A stretch of 64,000 bases of DNA from Solidesulfovibrio alcoholivorans DSM 5433 (lineage in GTDB: Bacteria; Desulfobacterota; Desulfovibrionia; Desulfovibrionales; Desulfovibrionaceae), in assembly GCF_000702665.1 (NCBI RefSeq), contig NZ_JNJA01000005.1, positions 186,001-250,000 of the forward strand, in the 5' to 3' direction. The notes below the pieces were generated by a model. That model was not told where the DNA came from and did no database searches. It saw only the letters and a list, made by a program, of their open reading frames with translations. Positions 26,995-36,900 of this stretch are shown in pieces. Made by a program: the position numbers and the translations under genes. Within the stretch, counting starts at the first letter, position 1. The number at the start of each line of letters is the position of its first letter.

Positions 26995-28671
26995 ATGATC
27001 GCCGAACCGGCTCCCCCCCACGTGGACCCAGGCCTTGACGACGCTGTTTCCCTGCTTTTGGCCATGCCGGACAGGGAACGGCTCTTGCGCTGCGTCATCG
27101 GCCTGCTGCGCCGCTTTACGGGCTGCGACGCCGTCGGCGTGCGTCTGGCCCAGGGCGAGGACTATCCCTATTATACGACCGAAGGGTTTTCCGAGGCGTT
27201 CGTGCTGGCGGAATCCTCGCTGTGCGTCCGTGACGGGACCGGGGAGCCCGTGCGGGACGCGGCGGGCCGGGCCGAACTCGCCTGCATGTGCGGACGGGTG
27301 CTGCGCGGCCGAACCGATCCTGCCTTGCCGTTTTTCACGCCCGGAGGCTCGTTTTTCACCGGCGCGACCAGCGATCTTTTGGCCCGGGCCGCAGTCGACG
27401 GCTCCCTGGGCGCCACCCGCAACCGTTGCAACAGTGCCGGGTTCGAGACCGTGGCCCTGGTCCCCCTGCGGGCCGAGGGCCGGATACTGGGGCTGTTGCA
27501 GCTCAACGACTCCCGCCGGGACCGGCTGGACGCCGCGGGTGTGACCGCGCTGGAGCGGCTGGCCGTGGGCGTGGCCATGGCCCTTTCCCGCCAGGAGACG
27601 GGACGGGCCCTGGCCGAAGCCGAAGCGCGCTATCGGGCCATTTTTTTCGCCAACGTCGCGGTCAAGCTCCTGGTCGATCCGGACTCGGGCCGCATCGTGG
27701 AGGCCAACCCGGCGGCGTGCGCCTTTTACGGTTATGCGCCGGGCGTGCTGCGCGGCCTCTCCATCTGGGACATCAACGTGCTCGGTCCCGAAAAGACCCG
27801 CGAGGAAATGCGTGCGGCCAAGGAGGAGGGGAGGCGTTTTTTTCGCTTCACCCACCGCCTGGCTGACGGCACGTTGCGGGAGGTGGAGGTGTATTCGGGG
27901 CCGGTGGAGTTCGCCGGCCGCACGCTGCTTTTTTCCATCGTCCACGATGTGACCGAGCGGGTGCGCGCCGAGCAGGCGCGGGAAAGGGTGGAGCAGATGC
28001 TGCGCCATGACCTGCGCTCGCCGCTGTCCGGCATCGTCGGCCTGTCCGCGCACCTGGTCGATGCCGGCCTGTGCCCCGAAGGCGCGGAAATGGCCGAGGT
28101 GATCCGCGAGACCGCGGAACGGCTTTACTCCATGGTGGAGCGCAACCTCGACCTGCTCAAGATCGAGCAGGGACGCTACGCGCTCTCCCCGTCGCCGGTG
28201 CCGTTGGCCGCGCTTCTGCTGCGCCTGGGGCGGGAATACGCCGCCATGGCCCGCGCGCGGCGGGTGACGCTGCGCATCGTCGGCCCGGGCTGCGACGCGC
28301 CGGGCGACGCGCCCGTCGTTTCCGGCGAATCCTCGCTTTTGGCCGCCATGTTCGCGAACCTTTTCGCCAACGCCCTGGAAGCCGCGCCGGCCGGCAGCGA
28401 AGTGCGCGCCGCCTTGTCCGTCGCCGCGGGCGAGGCGCGCATCGTTGTGCACAACCTCGGCGCGGTGCCCGAGGATATCCGCGCACGCTTTTTCGCGAAA
28501 TACGCCACGAGCGGCAAGAAGGACGGTACCGGGCTCGGCGCCTACTTGGCCCGGACCGTGGCCCGGCTGCACGGCGGCGACATCGCCATGGAGACCGACG
28601 ACATCGCCGGCACCACCCTGACCGTGCGCCTGCCCCTGGCCGGGGGCGCGGACGCGCGTCAGTCCGCCTGA
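26995..28671 (+). CDS. GAF-PAS histidine kinase
   Basis: 558-residue cytoplasmic kinase: GAF domain (about 15-195) with a Cys pair LACMCGRV and later RNRCNSAGFETVALVPLR, a form common in Desulfovibrio sensors; PAS (205-325); HisKA with His near 338 (LRHDLRSPLSGI); HATPase (about 440-550, KDGTGLGAYL). The HATPase is short and of the GTGLGAY type also found in the kinase at 38057. No strong ribosome site; the ATG at 26995 lies 32 bases after the previous stop. Its 3' end overlaps the opposite-strand gene by 13 bases. The GAF Cys residues suggest metal or redox sensing, which is inference. Confidence 0.85.
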   Translation: MIAEPAPPHVDPGLDDAVSLLLAMPDRERLLRCVIGLLRRFTGCDAVGVRLAQGEDYPYYTTEGFSEAFVLAESSLCVRDGTGEPVRDAAGRAELACMCGRVLRGRTDPALPFFTPGGSFFTGATSDLLARAAVDGSLGATRNRCNSAGFETVALVPLRAEGRILGLLQLNDSRRDRLDAAGVTALERLAVGVAMALSRQETGRALAEAEARYRAIFFANVAVKLLVDPDSGRIVEANPAACAFYGYAPGVLRGLSIWDINVLGPEKTREEMRAAKEEGRRFFRFTHRLADGTLREVEVYSGPVEFAGRTLLFSIVHDVTERVRAEQARERVEQMLRHDLRSPLSGIVGLSAHLVDAGLCPEGAEMAEVIRETAERLYSMVERNLDLLKIEQGRYALSPSPVPLAALLLRLGREYAAMARARRVTLRIVGPGCDAPGDAPVVSGESSLLAAMFANLFANALEAAPAGSEVRAALSVAAGEARIVVHNLGAVPEDIRARFFAKYATSGKKDGTGLGAYLARTVARLHGGDIAMETDDIAGTTLTVRLPLAGGADARQSA

Positions 28672-29603
28672 TCGTCGAGCGCGGCCAGCAGGCCGTCCAT
28701 GTCCGCTACCACGCCCATGTCCAGGCAGCTTCCTGTGGTGTCCGGAGCCGGCCGCCCCGTGGCCGCGAGGATGGCCGCGTCGGCCAGGGCCAGTTCCCTG
28801 GCGATGTCCGGGGCGTGCAGGTAGGGCAGGCGCGCGCCGGTCATGGCCAGCGTCTCGAAATTGCTCGCTTTCATCGCCTGTTCCTGCTGGCGGGCCCGGC
28901 GCAGCTGGGCCGCGAGCCGGCTCCGGCGCGCAATCAGCGCGGGCAGGGGAAGCGTGTCCTGCGCCAGGCCGCCGAGGAAGCGCACGACATAGTGTAGTGT
29001 CTCCTGGGCGTCCGGCGCGTCCGCGGGCAGGCGCGAGGCCACCGCGCGCGCAAGCGACGCCGCTCCCGGCGTCCAGGGCACGGGGCCCGTGCGCCGCGCC
29101 GCCACGGCCAGGGCCAGGGCGGCGTCGTCGCCGAAACGCTCCGCGACGCAGGCCGCCGCTGCGGCGGGCAGCGTCCGCTGCGGCCCCAGGCGCGAGACGA
29201 ACCGCGCGGCCGCGTCCGCGGAAACGGGCACGGCCAGGCGCGTACCGTCCGGCAGGATGGCCGTGGCCCGGATGACGCGCTGCCCCAGGTTCGCGGCCAG
29301 GGCGGCGACTCCGGCGTCGTCCAGGGCGGCCGCGGCGAGCGCGGGCTCCAGGGCGCGGGCCGTGTCCTCGCCAGGGAAAAGCAGCAATTCGGCAAGGCTC
29401 GCGCCCTGCGGGTCGTCGCCGTCGGCGACCAGGGCCTCCAGGCGCTGTGGCGGCAGGTCGCCGTGGGTGGAGCGGATGTAATGGGCCACGGAGGCGTCCT
29501 GGGGCAGGCCGGACGCGAACCGGGAGGCGATGGCGTCGAGCAGGGCGAGGGCGGGATCTTGGCGCATGGTTTGTTCGTAAGCCGGGGAGGGCATCGTGTC
29601 CAC
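28659..29603 (-). CDS. Uncharacterised protein
   Basis: I do not recognise this 314-residue protein. It is Ala/Leu-rich, mostly helical in appearance, with no signal peptide, clear membrane segment or Cys motif. The middle (RVIRATAILPDGTRLAVPV) looks like a small beta unit; the segment at about 215-245 (RRSRLAAQLRRARQQEQAM) is likely an amphipathic helix. It ends inside the last codons of the kinase on the other strand (13-base overlap) and is divergent from the ATP-grasp gene. Coding is supported by length, codon periodicity and the lack of a better frame on the opposite strand. Confidence 0.6.
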   Translation of the reverse strand: MDTMPSPAYEQTMRQDPALALLDAIASRFASGLPQDASVAHYIRSTHGDLPPQRLEALVADGDDPQGASLAELLLFPGEDTARALEPALAAAALDDAGVAALAANLGQRVIRATAILPDGTRLAVPVSADAAARFVSRLGPQRTLPAAAAACVAERFGDDAALALAVAARRTGPVPWTPGAASLARAVASRLPADAPDAQETLHYVVRFLGGLAQDTLPLPALIARRSRLAAQLRRARQQEQAMKASNFETLAMTGARLPYLHAPDIARELALADAAILAATGRPAPDTTGSCLDMGVVADMDGLLAALDDQAD

Positions 29604-29640
29604 CGGCGTGCGGGCAAAGGGGGGGGGCGGGGGATTCCCG

Positions 29641-29669
29641 TTGACAGGGCTTCGCGGCTTGGTTTACCA
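29641..29669 (+). promoter_or_regulatory. Candidate sigma-70 promoter for the Anbu cluster
   Basis: A perfect TTGACA (29641-29646) is followed after 17 bases by TTACCA (29664-29669), in a locally A/T-rich patch (TTTACCAAAAAAGTTAA) inside the 168-base divergent gap. The -10 match is weak. It points at the ATP-grasp gene, about 100 bases downstream. Confidence 0.45.
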
Positions 29670-29771
29670 AAAAAGTTAATCAGGCCCAGGCCCTAGGGTC
29701 GCGAAAAGGGGCGTTGCGAGTGATCCCCCGGGCCGAAACCGCGTCGTCCCCCACGGCGGAAGGGAGTCTCC

Positions 29772-31226
29772 ATGGCGCAGAAAATGGACTTTTCCGGTTA
29801 CGACCCAGGCCCCTATTACGACGAGATGTTCGACGCCGCAGGTGCGCCGCGACCTGGCTGCCGGATGCTTTACGAAAAAATCATCTCCCTGCCGCCGGGA
29901 GAAGTACTGGCCCGGCAGGCCGCCGCCGAGCAGGCCCTCTACGACATGGGCATCACCTTTACCGTCTACGGCCACGAGGACGGCACGGAAAAGATCTTTC
30001 CCTTCGACATCATCCCCCGCGTCATCGAGTCCGCGCAGTGGAACGCCCTGGAACGGGGGCTCGTCCAGCGCATCGCGGCGCTCAACCTTTTCATCGCCGA
30101 CGTCTACGGCAAGGGCCGCATCATGGCCGACGGCGTGGTGCCGCGCTCGGTGGTGGAGTCCTCCTCGGGCTATTTTCCCGCCTGCATCGGCCTTACGCCG
30201 CCGCGCGGGGTCTGGTGCCACATCACGGGCACGGACCTCGTGCGCGACGAAGACGGCCGCTTTCTGGTCCTCGAGGACAACCTGCGCTGCCCGTCCGGCG
30301 TCTCCTACGTCCTGGCCAACCGCCGCATCCTCAAACGCGCCTTCCCGCAGGTGTTCGAGGCCATCGACATCCGCCCCGTGGACGACTATGCGCCGCTTCT
30401 GCTCGACATGCTCCATTCCATCGCGCCGGTGGGCGGTTCCCGGCCGACGGCCGCGCTGCTCACGCCCGGCGTCTTCAACTCCGCCTATTTCGAGCACACC
30501 TTCCTGGCCCAGCAGGCCGGCATCGAGCTGGTCGAGGGCCGCGACCTCGTGGTCGTGGACGGCTACGTGCACATGCGCACGACCAGGGGCCTCAAGCGCG
30601 TGGACGTGCTCTACCGCCGCGTGGGCGAGGACTTCCTCGACCCCACGGTCTTCCGGCCCGATTCCCTGCTCGGCGTGCCGGGCATCATGGAGGTCTACAA
30701 GGCCGGTCGGGTGGCCATGGCCAACGCGCCGGGCACGGGCGTGGCCGACGACAAGGTGGTCTACGCCTACGTGCCGCGCATGATCCGCTACTACCTGGGC
30801 GAGGAGCCGCTGCTCGACAACGTGGAGACGTTTTTGTGCTGGGAGGACAAGGCGCGCCGGCACGTGCTCGCCAACCTGGACACGATGGTGGTCAAGGCCG
30901 CGGCGGAATCGGGCGGCTACGGCATGCTCGTTGGACCTGCGGCCACGCCCGAGGAGCGCGAGGCCTTCGCCGCGAAGATCGAGGCCAACCCGCGCAACTA
31001 CATCGCCCAGCCGACCGTGGGCCTCTCGCGCACGCCCGTCATCGTGGGCGACCATTTCGAGGGACGCCACGTGGACCTGCGACCCTATGTGCTCTACGGC
31101 GAGGACATCCGGGTCATCCCCGGCGGCCTCACGCGCGTGGCGCTCAAGAAAGGCTCGCTCGTGGTCAATTCGTCCCAGGGCGGCGGCAGCAAGGACACCT
31201 GGGTCCTGGGCGGCCCGGCGGCCTGA
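29772..31226 (+). CDS. Circularly permuted ATP-grasp protein
   Basis: 484-residue cytoplasmic protein of the circularly permuted ATP-grasp family (formerly DUF404/DUF407), predicted to form amide or peptide bonds using ATP. Family motifs seen: FPFDIIPRVI, EDNLRCPSGVSY (metal/ATP region), DTMVVKAAAESGGYGM and RPYVLYGEDI. GGAAGGGAG precedes the ATG at 29772. It is the first gene of a four-gene set with an alpha-E protein, an Anbu peptidase and a transglutaminase-like protein, a conserved neighbourhood in many proteobacteria proposed to make and process a peptide. Substrate unknown. Confidence 0.9.
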   Translation: MAQKMDFSGYDPGPYYDEMFDAAGAPRPGCRMLYEKIISLPPGEVLARQAAAEQALYDMGITFTVYGHEDGTEKIFPFDIIPRVIESAQWNALERGLVQRIAALNLFIADVYGKGRIMADGVVPRSVVESSSGYFPACIGLTPPRGVWCHITGTDLVRDEDGRFLVLEDNLRCPSGVSYVLANRRILKRAFPQVFEAIDIRPVDDYAPLLLDMLHSIAPVGGSRPTAALLTPGVFNSAYFEHTFLAQQAGIELVEGRDLVVVDGYVHMRTTRGLKRVDVLYRRVGEDFLDPTVFRPDSLLGVPGIMEVYKAGRVAMANAPGTGVADDKVVYAYVPRMIRYYLGEEPLLDNVETFLCWEDKARRHVLANLDTMVVKAAAESGGYGMLVGPAATPEEREAFAAKIEANPRNYIAQPTVGLSRTPVIVGDHFEGRHVDLRPYVLYGEDIRVIPGGLTRVALKKGSLVVNSSQGGGSKDTWVLGGPAA

Positions 31227-31274
31227 GGCGGCGACGTCCTTTTCCAACCCGACATTTCCGGCAAGGAGCTCCCC

Positions 31275-32249
31275 ATGCTGAGCCGCGTGGCCGACGCCAT
31301 CTACTGGATGAGCCGCTACCTGGAACGGGCTGAAAACATCGCCCGCTTCATCGACGTCAACTGGCACCTGACCCTGGACGCGCCCGGGGCCAGGACGGAG
31401 CAGTGGACGCCGCTCGTGCGCGCCATGGGCGACTGGGACCTGTTCCTGGAAAAGGGCGTCTCCCAGGACCGCGACGGGGTCATCCGCTTTCTGGCCTTCG
31501 ATCCCGCCTCGCCCAATTCCATCGTCTCCTGCCTGTCCCACGCCCGGGACAACGCGCGCACCATCCGCGAGATCATCCCCACGGAAATGTGGGAGCAGAT
31601 CAACGTCTTCTACCACCTGGCCCGCGACGCCGCCCGCGACAGCCGTGCCATCCTGGCCAACCCCTACCAGTTCTGCGACGAGATCAAACGCCGCGACCTG
31701 ACCATAAGCGGCATCGCCAGCGACGCCATGTCCCACGACGAGGCCTGGGACTTCCTGCGCCTGGGCAAGCTGCTCGAACGCGCGGACAAGACCTCGCGCA
31801 TCCTCGATGTCAAGTACTTCATCCTCCTGCCGCACCCCACCGACGTCGGCTCCAACCTCGACTACGTGCAGTGGGCGGCGCTCCTCAAAGCCATCAGCGC
31901 CCTGGAGGCCTACCGCCGCCGCCACGGCCGCATCCAGCCCGACCGCATCGCGGAATTCCTGCTGCTCGACCACGATTTCCCCCGTTCGGTCCTGGCCTGC
32001 CTGTTGCGCGCCCAACAGTGCCTGCACGCCATTACCGGGACGCAGATCGGCTATTTCAGCAATCCCGCCGAAAAGCGCCTGGGGCACCTGTGCGGCGACC
32101 TGGCCTACAAGGTCGTGGACGAGGTTTTCGCCTTCGGCCTGCACGAATTCACCGACGATCTCCAGACCCGCATGAACCTCGTGGACGAGGCCTGCTACGC
32201 CACGTTTTTCGCAACGTTTCCGGCTATTGACGCCGCAGGGCAACAGTGA
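31275..32249 (+). CDS. Alpha-E domain protein
   Basis: 324-residue, almost wholly alpha-helical protein of the alpha-E family (formerly DUF403), opening MLSRVADAIYWMSRYLERAE, which is diagnostic. The family almost always accompanies the permuted ATP-grasp protein and is thought to be its partner in peptide bond formation, without a known catalytic residue. AAGGAG sets the start. The following Anbu gene begins 14 bases later. Confidence 0.9.
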   Translation: MLSRVADAIYWMSRYLERAENIARFIDVNWHLTLDAPGARTEQWTPLVRAMGDWDLFLEKGVSQDRDGVIRFLAFDPASPNSIVSCLSHARDNARTIREIIPTEMWEQINVFYHLARDAARDSRAILANPYQFCDEIKRRDLTISGIASDAMSHDEAWDFLRLGKLLERADKTSRILDVKYFILLPHPTDVGSNLDYVQWAALLKAISALEAYRRRHGRIQPDRIAEFLLLDHDFPRSVLACLLRAQQCLHAITGTQIGYFSNPAEKRLGHLCGDLAYKVVDEVFAFGLHEFTDDLQTRMNLVDEACYATFFATFPAIDAAGQQ

Positions 32250-32262
32250 CAAGGATACGCCC

Positions 32263-33030
32263 ATGACTTTTTGCCTGGGCATTACCGTGGAGGAAGGACT
32301 CGTCGGCATCGCCGACACGCGCATCACGTCGGGCAACGAATTGACCAGCGCCCAGAAGGTGACCACCTACCAGAACGGCAACGGCGCGTTTTTCCTCATG
32401 ACCTCGGGCCTGCGTTCGGTGCGCGACAAGACCCTCACCTATTTCGACGAAGTCCTCGAAACCTGCACCTCGCCTTTCGACAAGCTCTACAAGGCCGTCA
32501 ACGCCTTTTCCGCTTCCCTGCGCCGGGTGGCCGCCGAGGACAAGCCGTACCTGGCCGAATCCGGGCTGCACTTCAACCTGCACGTGCTCATCGGCGGCCA
32601 ACTGACGAACGACGCCGTGCACAAGCTCTACCTCGTCTACCCCGAGGGGAACTGGGTGGAGATCAGCCACGGCACGCCGTATCACATCATCGGCGAGAGC
32701 GGGTACGGCAAGCCGGTGCTCGACCGCACACTCAAGTATTCCGATCCGTTGCGCATGGCCCTCAAGGTCGGTTGCCTGGCCTTCGATTCCACCCGCATCA
32801 GTTCCGCGGACGTGGATTTTCCCATCGACGTGGTCCTCTACCACAAAGGTTGCCTGGATCTGGCCCAGCACCGTTACGAAAAGGAAGACTTGGCCGACAT
32901 CTCCTCCTGGTGGCAGGAGCATTTGCGCGGCCTCGTCCATGACCTGCCTTCGGAATGGATCGACAACGTCGCCTCCAAGCTGACCAAGGTCTCCGAACGT
33001 TCCTCCTGCCATCCCGCGTCCGCCAAGTAA
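32263..33030 (+). CDS. Anbu-type proteasome-related peptidase
   Basis: 255-residue protein of the 20S-proteasome/HslV fold (Anbu, ancestral beta subunit). The mature N-terminus would begin at Thr2 (M-TFCLGITVEEGLVGIADTR), the expected nucleophile, and the pattern VGIADTRIT is the usual second strand. Anbu proteins form open helical rings; their substrate is not known. The start at 32263 is set by AAGGA (32251-32255); an upstream in-frame TTG at 32227 would bury the Thr and is rejected. It sits between alpha-E and transglutaminase genes as in other Anbu clusters. Confidence 0.88.
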   Translation: MTFCLGITVEEGLVGIADTRITSGNELTSAQKVTTYQNGNGAFFLMTSGLRSVRDKTLTYFDEVLETCTSPFDKLYKAVNAFSASLRRVAAEDKPYLAESGLHFNLHVLIGGQLTNDAVHKLYLVYPEGNWVEISHGTPYHIIGESGYGKPVLDRTLKYSDPLRMALKVGCLAFDSTRISSADVDFPIDVVLYHKGCLDLAQHRYEKEDLADISSWWQEHLRGLVHDLPSEWIDNVASKLTKVSERSSCHPASAK

Positions 33031-33033
33031 TCC

Positions 33034-33888
33034 GTGATTTGCCTGCTTTCGCACCGCACGCGCTACGATTTTTCCCGGCCCGTCTTCCTGGAGCCTCATG
33101 TGTTGCGCCTGCTGCCCAGACCCGACGCCTGCCAGCGCGTCCGCGCCCTGGAGGTGGAGGTCTCGCCGGAGCCTGTGGGCCGCTCCCTGTGCACGGACCT
33201 TTCCGGCAACGCCGTGCTCTCGGTCTGGTTCTCGGAGCTGACCGACCACCTGGACGTGCATGTCGCGGCTTCCGTGGAGACCTTGCGCAAAAATCCCTTC
33301 GACTACCTGCTGCAAGCGGGACAAAACGTCCTGCCCGTGCCCCTTGCTCCCGGGGAGGCCCTGGCCGCCGCCCCGTGCCTGGCGCCTACGGGCCTGCCCG
33401 ACGGCGCGGCCGCGGCCCTGGCCGCGCGGTTGCGCCGGGACGGCGCGGACACGCCGCAGGCCTTCACCCTGGCGCTGCTCGGCTGGATGGCCGAGAACCT
33501 CGTCTCCGTGGCGCGCGAAGAGCCTGGGCTCATGAGCCCGGACGCGGTGCTGGCCGCCGGGGAGGGGGCCTGTCGCGACCTGACCTTGTGCTACATCGCG
33601 GCCTGCCGCCATGCAGGCCTTCCGGCTCGTTTCGTCAGCGGCTATCACGAGGGCGATCCCGAACGCGAGGAACGGGACCTGCATGCCTGGGCCGAGGCCT
33701 GGCTGCCGGGAGGCGGCTGGCGCGGCTTCGATCCGTCGCTGGGGCTGGCCGTAGCCGACCGCCATGTGGCGGTCGCCGCCGCCGCGGACCCGGCCGATGC
33801 CGCCCCGGTCGTGGGCACGTTCCGGGGGGACGCGCCGTCGGCACGGCTCACCCATGCCGTCCGCTTCCATCTGGCCGAAGCCGGATGA
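33034..33888 (+). CDS. Transglutaminase-like cysteine protease, Anbu cluster
   Basis: 284-residue protein with a bacterial transglutaminase N-terminal domain (HRTRYDFSRPVFLEPHVLRL) and a transglutaminase core. The catalytic triad is present: Cys180 in GEGACRDL, His217 in DLHAWAEAW and Asp233 in GFDPS. No signal peptide, so it acts in the cytoplasm. The start is a GTG three bases after the Anbu stop; the coupling is tight. Such proteins act as peptidases or amide-transfer enzymes. The terminator hairpin overlaps its last codons. Confidence 0.88.
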   Translation: MICLLSHRTRYDFSRPVFLEPHVLRLLPRPDACQRVRALEVEVSPEPVGRSLCTDLSGNAVLSVWFSELTDHLDVHVAASVETLRKNPFDYLLQAGQNVLPVPLAPGEALAAAPCLAPTGLPDGAAAALAARLRRDGADTPQAFTLALLGWMAENLVSVAREEPGLMSPDAVLAAGEGACRDLTLCYIAACRHAGLPARFVSGYHEGDPEREERDLHAWAEAWLPGGGWRGFDPSLGLAVADRHVAVAAAADPADAAPVVGTFRGDAPSARLTHAVRFHLAEAG

Positions 33889-33903
33889 AGCGGCTTTTTT
33901 TTG
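33878..33903 (+). terminator. Intrinsic terminator of the Anbu cluster
   Basis: AAGCCG (33878-33883), loop GATGAAG, CGGCTT (33891-33896) running into an eight-T tract (33895-33902). The stem begins in the last codons of the transglutaminase gene. It separates this cluster from the sensor operon that follows. Confidence 0.85.
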
Positions 33904-33993
33904 TTGGGAAACGTGTCTCGTTGCGCTAACATTGTGCACATGGCGAACGGTGTTGTGACGTACCGGAACCGATCGGCAAACGTCCTGGCGGCG

Positions 33994-36900
33994 ATGCGGG
34001 CGCTTTTTTTTCTGTTGCCCTGGGCCCTGCTCCTGGCGGCGGCAGCGTCGTCGGCCCGGGCCGACGACCTGGAACTGACCCCTGACGAGAAGGCCTTCAT
34101 CGAGGCCCATCCCGTCATCCGTTTCTGTGACACCGACTGGCGGCCCCTGTCCATCTTCGAAGACGGCCGTATCTCCGGGCTTTTCCACGACTATTACACC
34201 CTGATCTCCCAGAAGACCGGGCTGGCCTTCCAGTTCGAGCGCATCGGCGACGGCCATGATTTCCAGCAGGTGCTCGACGCCTTGCGGGAAAAGCGCATTG
34301 ACATGATCGACGGCACGGGCAAGACCCCGGACCGGGCCAGGTATGCGATTTTCGTCGGACCCTTCCTGCGCTTCCCCCTGGCGATCATGGCCCGCGACGA
34401 CGCCACGGCGTATTCCCTGGCGACGCTTGCGCACAAGAAGGTCGCCGCCGGCCGGGGCGGCACGGCCTACGAATACATCAAGGCCAACGGCCGCGACATC
34501 ACGCTCCTGCCGGCCAGGGACGCCAGCGACGCCCTGTCCATGGTCGCCATGGGCCAGGCCGACGCGGCCGTCGAGAATCTCGCCGTGGCCGCCTACGCCA
34601 TCCGCGCCTCGGGCCTGACCAATGTCAAGATTTCCGGCCAGCTCGACTATAACTTCGAGATCTACACCCTGGTGCGCGACGACTGGCCGCAGCTGGCTTC
34701 CATTCTCAAGAAAGGGCAGGCCCTGGTCACCGAGGCCGAGATGGCGGCGCTGCTCGCCAAATGGCTGCCCGTGTACAAGCATGGCGTGGCCAATCCCGAA
34801 TCCGGCCTGGATACGGCCGGGCCGGCGGCCGGCGCCATCGCCCTGACCGAGCGGGAGCGCGACTATCTGGCCCGCAAAAAAGCCCTGTCCTATTGCGTGG
34901 ACCCGGACTGGCCCCCGATCGAGCGCATCGACGAAAACGGCCGCTATGTCGGCATCGGCGCGGATTTCCTGAAACTCATCGGTGAGCGCATCGGCGTGCC
35001 CATGGTCCTTGTGCCCACGGCCTCCTGGAGTCAGACCCTGGAGGCGGTGAAGAAACGGCGCTGCGATTTCCTGCCCGCCGCCAGCGACACCAAGGACCGC
35101 CGCCGGTTCCTGCGCTTCACCTCGCCCTATCTGCACTTTCCCATGGTCGTGGCCACCTTGGCCAAGGCCCCGTACATCGAAAATCCCGAAAGCCTCGCCG
35201 GCAAGACCCTGGGCGTGGTCAATGGCTACGCGAGCCTCGACATCCTGCGCGCCAAATACCCGGGCATGAACCTCAAGGAAGTGCCGAGCGTCGCCGAAGG
35301 CCTCAAGCTCGTGGCCGACGGTCGGCTCTACGGCTATATCGACACCGTGCCGGCCATCAGCCAGGCCCTGGCCAAGGACCACTACAGCGACCTCAAGATC
35401 GCCGGTCGCCTGGAGGCCCACCTCGACCTGGCCATGGCCAGCCGCGACGACGAACCGGAACTGGCTTCGCTGTTCCAGAAGGCCGTCAACACGCTGACCA
35501 AGGAAGAATCCGACGCCATCATGAAGCGGTGGCTGGCCGTCACCTTCGAGCAGGGCTTCGACTACGCGCTGGTCTGGAAGATCGTGGCCGGAGCCGTGTG
35601 CGTCCTGGTCGTGGTGGTCTGGTGGAACCGCAAACTTTCGAGCCTCAACCGCGCCTTGCGCCAGGCCAACGAGGCCCGCGACGCTGCGGCGCGGCGCGTG
35701 GCCGCGCTGCTCGACAACGCCGGGCAGGGCTTTTTGTCCGTGGACCGCGACGGCATGGTGGACCCGCAGTACAGCGCCGAATGCCGCAACCTTTTCGGTC
35801 GCGACATCGCCGGGGACAACGTCGCCGCGCTGCTTTTCCCCCACGACGAAGCCGACGGCGCGGCCATGTCCGTCAATGTCCGCCGGGTGGTGGACGAGCC
35901 CGATCCCTACCGCCGCGACCTCTACATTTCGCTCATGCCGCCCATGATCCGGCGCGGCGAGGCGTCGTTGCGCCTGGCCTACCGGCCCCTGGGCGAGGAC
36001 CGCCTGATGTTCGTCATCACCGATGTCACGGGCGAGGCGCGCCTCAAGGACGCCGTGACCCGGGAGCGCAACCGGCTGGCCTGTGTGGTCGCGGCCGTGC
36101 GCGACCAGCGGGACTTTTTCGCCGTGCTCGACGATTTCGCCGCATTCCGGCGCGAGGGCGCGGCGCAGGCCCAGGCGGCACCCGACGAACGCCAGGCCCT
36201 GGACGCGCTCTACCGCAAGGTGCATACCTTCAAAGGGCTTTTTCTGCAGCTCGAATGCGGCCATGTGGCCAAGGCCCTCGACACCCTGGAAGATCGCCTG
36301 TCGCAGTTGCGCCAGGAAGCCGCGTCGGACCGCGAGGCGGTCTGCGCCCTGTTGGACGGAAACGACGTGGACGCGGCCCTGGAACAGGACCTGGACGTGG
36401 TGCGCGAGGCCCTGGGCCGGGAATATTTCGATCGCCGGGGCGAGGTCTGCCTCGACGGCGCGCTGGCCGGGGCGCTGGCGTCCCTGGCCGGCCGGCTGCT
36501 CTCCCGCCTGGACGAACTGGGACTCGACGCGGCCGACGCCGCCGTGCTCGGCGCGGCGCGCACCCTGCGGTTCGTCGATCTGCGCAGGATGCTCGCCGTC
36601 TATCCCCGCACGGCCCGGCGGCTGGCCGCGGCCCAGGGCAAGGAACTCGCCCCCTTCGCGGTGGAGGGCGACGCCGTGTTGGTCGATCCGGCCCGCTATG
36701 CCGCTCTGGCGAAAAGCCTGATTCATGTGATACGCAATGCCGTGGACCACGGCCTGGAGCCTCCGGCCGAGCGCGAGGCCCTGGGCAAGGACGAGGTCTG
36801 CCATATTTCCCTGGTGGTGGAAGCCATGCCGGGCAAGGTCCGCATTGTCGTCGCCGACGACGGCAGGGGCGTGGACGTCGGCCTGATCCGCTCCCGGGCT

